From Anomaloglossus baeobatrachus (lineage: Eukaryota; Chordata; Amphibia; Anura; Aromobatidae): a DNA stretch of 64,000 nucleotides. The stretch is from contig NC_134358.1 in the NCBI RefSeq assembly GCF_048569485.1, positions 549,701,597 through 549,765,596 on the forward strand, read 5' to 3'. Below are positions 48,130 to 57,427 of the stretch, one piece after another. The translations under genes and the position numbers were made by a program. Each line of letters opens with the position of its first letter. The stretch's first letter is position 1. The notes beneath the pieces were generated by a model. It worked only from the letters and a program-made list of their open reading frames with translations, did no database searches and was not told the DNA's origin.

Positions 48130-48185
48130 GACCTGCGTCACCCGACGGCCGTTTCGGCTGTCCAAGCCTTCGTCAGGGAGAGTGG
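48130..48185 (-). ncRNA. Hammerhead-ribozyme-like motif of a Penelope element
   Basis: The minus strand reads CTGACGA (48176-48170), then AGGCTTGGACAGCC, then GAAAC (48155-48151), a 4-nt GGCC loop and GTC (48146-48144). This gives the two conserved core strands, a 4-bp stem II (GGCT/AGCC), a minimal stem III closed by C-G and A-U, and a GUC cleavage site. One extra A lies between CTGACGA and stem II, so it is not canonical. Stem I pairs weakly (CC/GG plus a G-U). Penelope-associated hammerheads with very short stem III are known and act best as dimers. Confidence 0.55.
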
Positions 48186-48499
48186 TAAGTGTAGGGAAGT
48201 GTGCGTTTAAAAGGAGAACGACAACCAATCAAGTCCGATGGACGGGGCAGTGACTCATGCGATGCCCCGGCAACCGCAGACGCCACCCGCCCGCCGCGTC
48301 GCCCTGCACATGACACTTCCGGTCACATGACAGTCATGTGGCGGTCACGTGAGCGGACGTCATACACAGAGTGGAATCGATGCAGCGATGCGGTGGCGTC
48401 CCGGAGCCGGCGGCACGCATGCGTACTCGCACATCGGAACCGTAAGGAAAGAGGGAGCAATATGGCAGCCTCAACACATATCGGTCAGAGAAGATAACT

Positions 48500-49510
48500 T
48501 TGTAATAGAAATGTCAATTATAATCAAGCCGTGCCAATACGAAGATTATAGTCATATGGCTTGCAACAGCAAGGTATACAAAGGAATATCTATAGACATA
48601 GTAGTCTGGCTGCCCAGTATATATGGAAAAAAGTAATTCATTAAGAAAGCCACGATACCAAATGGATCAAGGAACAATATTAACGTAGGATAATCTGTAA
48701 AACATATATCAAAATATATATATATAATAAAGTCCATTTGTTACAGTGAATGAATTAATGAATAGATATAATCAATTACAATATGTGCAACATAGCACAC
48801 CGCAAAACAAATAGATCCTCATTAACAAACACGAACAATTATGCAATTGATACAGACTAATTCATTGGGACATTATGATGAGGTGTCCATGAGTATATCA
48901 ATAAAAATATGATACTGGACTGATTATATGAGATAATCCATTGCGCCCTCAATAAAGATGACAGTCAATAAAAAAGAGGCAATTATAGTCGGATAGGGAT
49001 CACAAATATATGGCCTGCGAAAACCAGGCACACAAGGAAATATTCACATATAGAGTTACATAGCGGCACAATAAGTATAAATAATATATTGGCAGAACCA
49101 CAGTATCACATGGATCAAAAAACGACATTATAAGTGATTACCAATATACAGAAAAAATATCAAGGGTAAAAAAAGGTCCATTTGATATAGTGGATAAGGC
49201 AAAGAATGGAAATAGCCCATTGTGGAATGTTCCGCATATCACACCGCAAGGATGATACATCATTCAGCAAAGGCAAACAATCATACAATTAATGTAGAAC
49301 AATTACTTCAGATCACTGTTTGTTGAATACCCCTAAACATTTAGTAGAGATATGGTCCTGAGCTGTTTGTATAAAATAATCCGTTAGTCCATGGATAGAT
49401 GATGATCCTAGATGTTCTAGAGAATCCGACAAAAAGATAAGAACCGATATGTAGAAATTGGTCCATAGACTGAAGGGTTGTCTAGATAAAAGATAATACA
49501 AAGGATTAAA
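48500..49510 (-). repeat. Diverged tandem repeat in the Penelope 3' region
   Basis: The order ATGGATCAA..AACAATATT, CTGTAAAACATATATCAA, AAAGTCCATTTGTTA, CACACCGCAA, ACAATTATGCAATTGAT (48655-48860) recurs about 445 bp later (49098-49300) as ATGGATCAAAAAACGACATT, AAAGGTCCATTTGATATAG, TCACACCGCAAG, CATACAATTAATG. A third, weaker start follows near 49395. Confidence 0.7.
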
Positions 49511-49576
49511 AATACACATACATGAAAAAATGCATATATATAAAAAATGCTAAAATGCACCCTGGGACCACAACTA

Positions 49577-50071
49577 TCACAAAAATGAGGCATACGATAT
49601 ATTTTCATTAAGGCCCAGGGGGTGGAGGGTTTTTAGGGTCCAAATCCATTTTGTTTCCTTTCTAGCTAATTTTTGACTGGTTTTACCACCACGAATGTTA
49701 GAGTCAAGATGGTCTATTCCTCTGACCCTTAACAGTGTTGGATTGGATTGGTGGTGTTGTCTAAAATAGCGAGGAATGGTCTTCAAAGATGAGATATCGG
49801 AGCATTCAGCAGCCGCTACTATCCCTTTCACATGTTCTCTGATGCGAACCTTCAATTGTCTGGTCGTCAGACCCACATAAATTTTGGGACAGGGGCACAC
49901 AGCATAATATATAACTGCTGTCGTGGTACATGTTATGAATTTATTAATGTGGAAAATATGGACTCCTGCAGAATCTGTGAAAGAATCAGTCCTATCCACA
50001 TTAGGACAAGCCACGCAGTGGCCGCACGGTGTGCATCCGGCCCGTGATGTTACAGAACCCGAAATATACAA
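49577..50071 (-). CDS. GIY-YIG endonuclease domain of a Penelope-like element (partial)
   Basis: 164 open codons ending at 49577. A Cys-rich stretch (CTPCGHCVACPNV, near residues 13-25) precedes the GIY-YIG core: VIYYAVCPCPKIYVGLTTRQ, in which the two short beta motifs IYYAV and IYVG are separated by the usual CPC knuckle, followed by the conserved Arg in LKVRIREH. In Penelope-like elements this domain nicks the target DNA to prime reverse transcription. The downstream LARKETKWIWTLKTLHPLGLNE block is also typical of the family C-terminus. The upstream RT is missing. Confidence 0.8.
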   Translation of the reverse strand: MYISGSVTSRAGCTPCGHCVACPNVDRTDSFTDSAGVHIFHINKFITCTTTAVIYYAVCPCPKIYVGLTTRQLKVRIREHVKGIVAAAECSDISSLKTIPRYFRQHHQSNPTLLRVRGIDHLDSNIRGGKTSQKLARKETKWIWTLKTLHPLGLNENISYASFL

Positions 50072-50571
50072 GAAAATGCCATGGCAGATGACATGACCAG
50101 TGATACCATAAATTCACCCTTGAATATTACCTGCTTAACACAGCAGGAAGTACGCCGCCGCCTCGAAATCACTAAGGTTGACAAATCTCCGGGCCCGGAT
50201 GGCTACACCCCAGAGTACTACAGGAATTGAGTTCTGTGATAGATAGACCATTATTTTTAATCTTCTCAGATTCCTTAATAACAGGGTCGGTACCGCAGGA
50301 CTGGCGCATAGCAAATGTGGTGCCAATATTCAAAAAGGGGACAAAAACTGAGCCGGGAAATTATAGGCCGGAAAGTTTAACCTCTACGGTTGGTAAAATC
50401 CTTGAGGGTTTCTTGAGAGATGCTATACTGGAGTATCTCAAGAAAAATAACCTTATGACAGAGTATCAACATGGGTTTATGAGGGATCGATCCTGTCAAA
50501 CTAATTTGATCAGCTTCTATGAAGAGGTAAGTTCAAGTCTGGACCAGGGAAATGCAGTGGATGTTGTGTAT

Positions 50572-51258
50572 TGTCACGCTCCCGGTGTCCCAGCAGCCCT
50601 CCTTACCCACTGAGCCGGTTCCTGCATCGCACCACCGCTCCATACCCACTGATCCAGTCGTACCTGCATTGCACCACCGCTCTGTACCCACTGATCCAGT
50701 CGCACCTGCATCGCACCACCGCTCCGTACCCACTGATCCGGCCTCACCGTCATTGCACTGCTCCTTACCCACTGATCCACTCCACGTGTCCACCGGTCAT
50801 GGCTGCCGCTCCCGCTCGTGCTCTCCTGTGTCCTGCTCCTGGTCTCATGAGTCTGACTCTGAGTATTAGCCTCAGGCCTCTGTATAGGACCAGGCCGCGC
50901 CCACTCTCCTGGTTTTATGGACCCAGCACACCTGAAGCAGGATGTGACATACGGCTGTGCTGGATATATAAGACTGGCCCTTCCATAGGGGCGTTGCCTG
51001 ATCAATGTGTCTGGAAACTTTGTCTTTTGAGCTAGGTGCTCAGGCCCCCTGGTGCCGTGTCCTGTAGACTTCTTGTCTTTGCTCCCTGGTACCTGTGCCT
51101 GTTTCCTTACCGTCCTCAAGAACTCTGTGACTCTGCTGACCTGGTTATACCTGTCCCTGCCACGCCAGTGCTCCGGCTGCCGTGTACCCTGCCCCCCGGT
51201 GGGATACTCGGTCCAGTGGATCCACCTCCTGGGCCCATCCGTCCTCCCGGTCCTGACA
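50572..51258 (+). repeat. 5' LTR of the gag-protease element
   Basis: 687 bp, TGTCACGCTCCCGGTGTC to CCCGGTCCTGACA. Confidence 0.93.
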
Positions 51259-51271
51259 GTTTGATCAGGCC

Positions 51272-53425
51272 ATGGATCCCGCTGGAGCACAAACATCTGA
51301 GCTGGCCGAACTACGCCAGGAACTGGTGCAACAGCGTGACACCTTACACCGGATGCTGAAATTCCTGGCGTCCATGGACCACCGGTTATATACACTGCAG
51401 ACCGCTGCCTCGTCTGAGTCCACGCAGCAACCAGTCTCCGGCTCCGAACCAGTTTCCGCCACGGCCTCGCAACTTCGCCTCGCTGCTCCGCCTCGCTATG
51501 CAGGGGATCCCAAGTCCTGCCGCGGCTTCTTGAACCAGTGCTCCCTGCATTTCAAGTTGCTTCCTCATTTGTTTGTCTCAGACCAGGCTAAAGTGGCATT
51601 CCTGATGTCACACTTGGAAGGCGCAGCTCTAGCCTGGATTAACCCCCTGTGGGAGAATGAGGATCCAATGACCACTAACATCCGGGAATTCTTGCACGCT
51701 TTCCGAAGTACATTCGATGAACCCGGACGTACCACCACAGTGACCTCTTCGCTCCTCCGGCTACGCCAAGGGACCCTGACCGTCGGCCAATACGCCATCC
51801 AGTTCCGCACGTTCGCCTCTGAGCTGGGCTGGAACAATGAGGCCTTGACGGCGGCCTTTTGGGAAGGACTCTCTGGCCGCGTCAAAGACGAGCTTGCTGG
51901 CCGTGACGTTCCACGCACCTTGGACGCTTTAATATCCTTAGCCACCCGGATTGACCTCCGTTTCCAGGAGCGAACCAAAGAGGTATTCCGGGAGAAGCGA
52001 CCACCCCGTCACGCCTTGTCCCCGCAGAGGCCTACCGCTCCTTTGCCCCTGCCTTCCTGTGACATGTTTCCGGAACCCATGCAAATTGACCGACTGAACC
52101 AAGCCAAGCAACGCCGTGCAGAACGGCTCACCCTGGGCCTGTGCTTCTATTGTGGAGACGGGTCACACATGCTTCGGACATGCCCTGAGAAACCTGGTAG
52201 ACCCCAGGCCCAAGGGATGGTGGGAACCGCTACCCTTGGCACCGGAATCCCCTCCGTTCCACTTACACAGACTGTCCAGGTGACGACGAAGAAGACCAGG
52301 TTCACAGCAGAGGCCCACATCGATTCTGGGGCAGCGGCTAATTTCATACACCAGTCTGCAGTGGACCGATACCAGATACCTGTGATCCCGCTTGCCAAGC
52401 CCCTCTGGTTCGCCTCCGTGGACGGCAAACTGCTATACGAACCTGTCCGATATACCACTGAACCAGTGAGACTCCAGGTTGGCCCGTTGCATACTGAGAC
52501 CATCACCTTCTATGTGATCCCGAGGATGGCTCCTGAGCTCCTGTTGGGCCTACCCTGGCTTCAACTCCATGACCCTGCCATTAGTTGGCACTCTGGCGCT
52601 ATTACTCGCTGGGGGTCCTTGTGTCATGACCACTGCCTACAGCCCGTTCCTCGGCCCCTGTCACCTGAGCCTGCTATGCCGCAGGAAGAAGAGGCGACGA
52701 CTCAGTCCAGCGGTGTACCACAGCTCCTGGCACTTGTGCCTGTGTTGCCACCGGACCCAGAAGCAGAGTCGACGCAGTCCAGCGTTGTTCCACCATCCCT
52801 GGCACTTGAGACTTTGGTGCCCCCTGCTACTGAGGATGACACACTATCCTGTACCCGGTCCGAGACGCCCGAACCGGTCGCCCACGACTCCAGTCCTGCT
52901 TCTGACTGTCTTCCCCTATCCGTTGCCTCCGTTGCCGCTGACTTGGGTTCTCCGATACGGGACATAGTGGCCATGAAAACGGTCCGGGGTAGGCAGTCCT
53001 TCCTGGTCGATTGGGTGGATTGCGGTCCCGAGGCTCGGTCCTGGTTGTCCCGGAAGTACGTTGCTGCCCCTCTTCGGCGCGCCTACATGTCCCGGCCGCG
53101 GGGAGGGGGGCTTCAAGGGGGGGGTACTGTCACGCTCCCGGTGTCCCAGCAGCCCTCCTTACCCACTGAGCCGGTTCCTGCATCGCACCACCGCTCCATA
53201 CCCACTGATCCAGTCGTACCTGCATTGCACCACCGCTCTGTACCCACTGATCCAGTCGCACCTGCATCGCACCACCGCTCCGTACCCACTGATCCGGCCT
53301 CACCGTCATTGCACTGCTCCTTACCCACTGATCCACTCCACGTGTCCACCGGTCATGGCTGCCGCTCCCGCTCGTGCTCTCCTGTGTCCTGCTCCTGGTC
53401 TCATGAGTCTGACTCTGAGTATTAG
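51272..53425 (+). CDS. Gag-protease-chromodomain-like polyprotein of an LTR element
   Basis: 717 codons from the ATG at 51272. Residues 1-40 form a coiled coil (ELAELRQELVQQRDTLHRML). Residues about 75-230 are a Ty3/gypsy capsid-type gag (FLNQCSLHFK, ALAWINPLWE, FRSTFDEPGR, LRLRQGTLTVGQYAIQFRTF). The CCHC zinc knuckle CFYCGDGSHMLRTC is near residue 290. An aspartic protease follows near residue 350 (AHIDSGAAANFI). After a Pro/Ser-rich linker, residues about 565-610 (DIVAMKTVRGRQSFLVDWVD then RSWLSRKYV) resemble an integrase chromodomain. The last 100 codons run into the LTR. Products would package RNA and mature themselves, but polymerase would have to come from a related element. Confidence 0.85.
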   Translation: MDPAGAQTSELAELRQELVQQRDTLHRMLKFLASMDHRLYTLQTAASSESTQQPVSGSEPVSATASQLRLAAPPRYAGDPKSCRGFLNQCSLHFKLLPHLFVSDQAKVAFLMSHLEGAALAWINPLWENEDPMTTNIREFLHAFRSTFDEPGRTTTVTSSLLRLRQGTLTVGQYAIQFRTFASELGWNNEALTAAFWEGLSGRVKDELAGRDVPRTLDALISLATRIDLRFQERTKEVFREKRPPRHALSPQRPTAPLPLPSCDMFPEPMQIDRLNQAKQRRAERLTLGLCFYCGDGSHMLRTCPEKPGRPQAQGMVGTATLGTGIPSVPLTQTVQVTTKKTRFTAEAHIDSGAAANFIHQSAVDRYQIPVIPLAKPLWFASVDGKLLYEPVRYTTEPVRLQVGPLHTETITFYVIPRMAPELLLGLPWLQLHDPAISWHSGAITRWGSLCHDHCLQPVPRPLSPEPAMPQEEEATTQSSGVPQLLALVPVLPPDPEAESTQSSVVPPSLALETLVPPATEDDTLSCTRSETPEPVAHDSSPASDCLPLSVASVAADLGSPIRDIVAMKTVRGRQSFLVDWVDCGPEARSWLSRKYVAAPLRRAYMSRPRGGGLQGGGTVTLPVSQQPSLPTEPVPASHHRSIPTDPVVPALHHRSVPTDPVAPASHHRSVPTDPASPSLHCSLPTDPLHVSTGHGCRSRSCSPVSCSWSHESDSEY

Positions 53426-53814
53426 CCTCAGGCCTCTGTATAGGACCAGGCCGCGCCCACTCTCCTGGTTTTATGGACCCAGCACACCTGAAGCAGGATG
53501 TGACATACGGCTGTGCTGGATATATAAGACTGGCCCTTCCATAGGGGCGTTGCCTGATCAATGTGTCTGGAAACTTTGTCTTTTGAGCTAGGTGCTCAGG
53601 CCCCCTGGTGCCGTGTCCTGTAGACTTCTTGTCTTTGCTCCCTGGTACCTGTGCCTGTTTCCTTACCGTCCTCAAGAACTCTGTGACTCTGCTGACCTGG
53701 TTATACCTGTCCCTGCCACGCCAGTGCTCCGGCTGCCGTGTACCCTGCCCCCCGGTGGGATACTCGGTCCAGTGGATCCACCTCCTGGGCCCATCCGTCC
53801 TCCCGGTCCTGACA
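53128..53814 (+). repeat. 3' LTR of the gag-protease element
   Basis: 687 bp, apparently identical to 50572-51258. It joins the CR1 sequence at 53815. Confidence 0.93.
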
Positions 53815-54904
53815 TGTATATGGACTTTTCAAAAGCTTTTGATACGGTGCCACACAAAAGGTTGGTACATAAAATGAGAATAATGGGGATAGGGGAAAAT
53901 ATGTGTAACTGGGTTAAAAACTGGCTCAGTGATAGGAAACAAAGGGTGGTTATTAATGGTACGTACTCGGACTGGGTCTCAGTTCATAGTGGGGTACCAC
54001 AGGGGTCAGTATTGGGCCCGCTTCTTTTCAACATATTTATAAATGACCTTGTTGGGGGCATGCGGAGTAGAATTTCAATATTTGCAGATGATACTAAACT
54101 CTGCAGGGTAATCAATACAGAGGAGGATAATTTTATATTACAGGGAGATTTATGTAAATTGGAGGATTGGGCTGAGAAGGGGCAATTGAAGTTTAATGTA
54201 GATAAATGTAAGGTCATGCACTTGGGTAGAGGAAATAACATTTATGATTATGTACTTAATTGTAGAACACTGGGTAAAACAGACACAGAAAAAGACTTGG
54301 GTGTATGGGTGGATGGTAAACTTCACTTTAGTGGCCAGTGTCAGGCAGCTGCTGCCAGGGCTAATAAAATAATGGGATGTATTAAAAGAGGTATAAGTGT
54401 TCATGAAAAAAATATAGTTCTACCCCTGTACAAGTCACTAGTGCGACCGCACTTATATACTGTGTACAATTCTGGTCACCGATATATAAGAAGGACATAG
54501 CTGAACTGGAGAGGGTGCAGAGAAGAGCCACCAAGATTATTAGAGGAATGGGTGGGCTGCAATACCAAGACAGGTTATTAAACTTGGGGTTATTTAGTCT
54601 GGAAAAACGAAGGCTTAGGGGGGATCTAATCACAATGTATAAATATATGAGGGGACAGTACAGAGACCTTTCCAAAGATCTTTTTACACCTAGGCCTGCG
54701 ACTGGAACACGGGGGCATCCGCTACGTCTTGAGGAAAGAAGGTTTAATCATAACCACAGACGAGGATTCTTTACTGTACGAGCAGTGAGACTATGGAACT
54801 CTCTGCCGCATGATGTTGTAATGAGTGATTCACTACTAACATTTAAGCAGAGCCTGGATGCCTTTCTTGAAAAATTTAATATTACCAGTTATGTATATTA
54901 GATT
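53815..54904 (+). pseudogene. CR1 reverse transcriptase, C-terminal part
   Basis: Motif A (MDFSKAFDTVPHK), a GVPQGSVLGPLLFNIFINDL block, motif C (FADDT) and the LGVWVDGKL block follow in order up to about 54500, where the frame shifts. The rest (QRRATKIIRGMGGLQYQDRL to FNITSYVY) is open to the stop at 54899-54901. The enzyme copies LINE RNA at a nicked target. This copy is inactive because it is split, 5'-truncated and frameshifted, but erosion is otherwise low. Confidence 0.88.
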
Positions 54905-55112
54905 TTATGACAGGGTATTGATCCAGGGAACTAGTCTGATTGCCGGATGTGGAGTCAGGAAGGAAATTTTTTCCCCATTGGAACTTGTTTGCCACATTGG
55001 GGTTTTTTTGCCTTCCTCTGGATCAACATGTTAGGCTACGGGTTGAACTAGATGGACTTAGAGTCTCCCTTCAACCTTAAAAACTATGATACTATGATAC
55101 TATGATACTATG

Positions 55113-55480
55113 AAAAGGGGCCATTATTTTATGGTAATCAGATTCCTCTTTCCAAACCCACATAGCACCCGCCGATTTCAGTTAATTTTTCATGAATCGA
55201 ATTTCAGGAAATTTGGTTAATAGTGATGGAGGTGCACACATGGCCATGCTTGACCAATGCTTCCATTTTTGGTTAAAGTTGAGGTCACGGTAGACGAAGA
55301 TTAACCAAAGAAGTATTTATGGAACATTGAGTACACAGTAAATAAGTATAAACCGAAGCAAACTGCAGAACAAATGATGCCCCAAAGCTGAATCCACACA
55401 GCACGAGAGTCACAGGATCTGTTGTATAATACTAATGAGTCCTATTATCATATCTGTGGGCGTTCCCTTCACTTCTCTGG
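55113..55480. other. Sequence between the CR1 tail and the Kunitz gene promoter
   Basis: No gene or repeat recognised. It would include the 5' flank of the Kunitz gene. Confidence 0.4.
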
Positions 55481-55481
55481 T

Positions 55482-55490
55482 TATATCAAG
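55482..55490 (+). promoter_or_regulatory. Possible TATA box of the Kunitz gene
   Basis: TTATATCAAG lies about 75 bp before the ATG, which would put transcription start near 55510-55515. This is position and sequence only. Confidence 0.35.
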
Positions 55491-55560
55491 GTAACAGAAG
55501 AATCCTCAACCTTCAGCTCCTAGACGGCTGTGTGACCCATCCGAAACCTGACCATCAGCC

Positions 55561-55627
55561 ATGAAGACTTCTGCTGTCCTTCTTGCCCTGGCCGGCAGCC
55601 TCCTCCTGCTGTCACCGGCTTCTTCAG
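55561..55627 (+). CDS. Secreted Kunitz inhibitor, exon 1 (signal peptide)
   Basis: The ATG in the context CAGCCATGA opens 22 codons plus one base: MKTSAVLLALAGS, a Leu run, then SPASS. It is a textbook signal peptide (basic n-region, hydrophobic core, small residues before the cut). A donor GT follows at 55628 (TCAG/GTTTGT), giving a phase-1 intron. The split codon is completed by AT of the exon at 63548 to give Asp. Cleavage probably falls at or just before the acidic DDD start of the mature protein. The order of signal exon, long intron and Kunitz exon is normal for small vertebrate Kunitz genes. Confidence 0.85.
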
Positions 55628-56133
55628 GTTTGTACCATCTTCTTTTTTGGAAACATGTGCCAGGTTGATGGGGCTGAAGCCATTGACACTATTCTCTTGC
55701 AGTTTTGAGCCTATTTTTCGGTGGTTCTATAGAAAACATTTCCATTTTGTATTTAAAGCAGTTGTTCGTTTCAGAAAACCTATTTTCCAAAACCGTAAAG
55801 AAAGATTGTAAGTCACTGGGGAGGATTAAATGTTAGAATTCAGATTCTAGAGTGTTCAAAAATTTCTCTTTTTCAAACTATTCATTTGTTTGGAGAAGGT
55901 GAAATGCTTCAATTATGGTTGAGGGCCTCATGATGACTCTGTGGATATGGTGGAGGAGGAGGTCAAAGAAAAAAAGATCCACAGACGTCATGTTGTGTCC
56001 AAAGACTGAAGTGCTAACCACCCAGCCACCGTGCTGCCCTACCAAATGTATGAGAGAGGAGGGTCCTCCCAAGTGTAAGAGTGAGGGCCGCCTGATGGCC
56101 CTCCAAAAATTATGGTTGAGGGCCTCATGATGA

Positions 56134-57378
56134 TGTGGCGCCCCTGACCTGGTCAGGCACCACTGAGTACTGCACCCATGCTGGGGACAGTACAACACAG
56201 GTAATCCAGAAGGCTGACCGGGGTGTGGAACACAGGCGCATAGTGATCAGGTCTCACACATGTACCCATGAGAGGACCCCTGGGGATCCCAGGAGGGGGA
56301 AAAGCCTTCACCTTCACTGGAATAGTGGAGGGGGCCAAAAGCCTCCATCTCCTCTCAAGGGGTGTGGTAAGAGAATCTGGTTGCTAGGTGGCGTAGGCAG
56401 GCACAAAGGGAAAAGAGAAGGAGGAGTAAACAGTCTAGAGTCTGCAGCAGAGTGTGGAGGAGTGAGGAGCAGGAAAGTGAGGCTCTGACAGGAGCAGCAG
56501 TGAAGGTCCCAGATGTGAGCCGGTTCAGAGCAGAGTCCAGGGAGCTCCGAGGAGCTGACCCCTTCCCCTGGGCTGCTGTAGTCTGACAGCGTCCGCGCAG
56601 TGGCTACCGACGGGGGAGAACGGTCAACTAGGAGTGCTACCCGAAACCCATCTCAGCTAGAGAGAAGAGCACGGAGTGGGAAGTAAGGAGACTGCTGGAG
56701 AGTACCAGGCCCAAACGGGCGGCAGATCCCGAAGCGGAGATAGATTCAGCTTTCTTTTGCTAAACCTGCCGGTGTGGGGCTCTCAAAGCCCACGCCACAA
56801 CACCACAAAAGCCGCAGCCACGTAGCCACAGTTAGGGCCCATAGGTCACAGGAGGCAAGCAGCTGGAGTGGCCTGGCCCAGGCGACAAGCACACGGCAAA
56901 CGAAGGGGAGAGAGGCTTCAGCATCTTCCCTGGGTGACCCCCATAGGGACTCAAAGTCGGGGTTACCCCAAACCACCAAGGGCTAAGGAAGGCGAGTTAG
57001 TAGTCACCCTCACAAGTCAGCCTGAAGGATACCTGATTCCCGCCTGGTTCATCCCAGCTACGCCCGGGTTACTCACCCTGCCACCTGAAGTGAGTAAAAA
57101 CCCTGAAAGACATTCTGCCTGTGTGGAGTTATTCTGCGCCTTGTGGTACTACGCACCTACACAGGGCCCTGGGGCTTGCCTCACTCTCAGGAGGCTATTC
57201 CAACTAACTGCACTCACCATCAGCCCCAGGCGTCCCTCAACCTGCAGTGGCGGTCCCCACTGACCGCAATACTGAGAGCGGCGTCACGACAAGAAGAAGA
57301 TCTCCTACCTGTGACCAGATCCAGCTGAGTGGAGTCCCTGAAGGTAATGCACCGACACAACACCTGTGGGGCTTCACA
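56134..57378 (+). repeat. 5' LTR of copy 2
   Basis: 1245 bp, TGTGGCGCCCCTGACCTGG to GTGGGGCTTCACA. It is longer than the LTRs at 28001 by a block near 56400-56580, which marks a subfamily. Confidence 0.95.
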
Positions 57379-57427
57379 TCTGGCGTCACGAACAGGATAA
57401 GGACTAGACCTGTTCAGACAGGTGACC

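Larger units (their letters stand above)
47800..50071 (-). mobile_element. Penelope-like element, 3' part
   Basis: On the minus strand, a C-terminal GIY-YIG-type endonuclease region (50071-49577) is followed by about 1.7 kb of 3' sequence. That sequence includes a diverged tandem repeat (48500-49510, period about 445 bp) and a hammerhead-like motif (48185-48130). This order is typical of Penelope-like elements. The reverse transcriptase is absent, so the copy is 5'-truncated where it meets the CR1 LINE near 50072. The outer 3' boundary is uncertain. Confidence 0.75.
50572..53814 (+). mobile_element. Young short LTR element with gag, protease and chromodomain-like tail
   Basis: LTRs of 687 bp each (50572-51258, 53128-53814) with no difference noticed by eye. 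TGTAT is duplicated outside (50567-50571, 53815-53819). The LTR has a TATA box (GGATATATAAGACTGGC near 50968) and a G-rich purine tract precedes the 3' LTR. One open frame starts at 51272. Parts: Ty3/gypsy gag, one zinc knuckle, aspartic protease and a chromodomain-like stretch. No reverse transcriptase, RNase H or integrase is seen. It looks whole as a non-autonomous element and is very young. It lies in the RT gene of a CR1 LINE. Confidence 0.93.
50072..55112 (+). mobile_element. CR1-type LINE split by an LTR element
   Basis: RT regions run from about 50140 (SPGPDGYTPEYY near 50190) to 50571 and resume at 53815 with MDFSKAFDTVPHK. The FADDTKLC active-site block lies near 54081 and the C-terminal RLLNLGLFSLEKRRLRGDL block near 54575. 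The 3' end shows the CR1 hallmark, a tandem 8-bp repeat (ACTATGAT) at about 55080-55112. There is a frame change near 54490 and an early stop near 50229. The 5' part is missing, as usual for CR1. Confidence 0.93.

Noticed and set aside
50574-51395. 273-codon minus-strand frame across the LTR
   Set aside because: Antisense to the LTR and the start of the gag frame. A copy of it also occurs in the other LTR, as expected from duplication.
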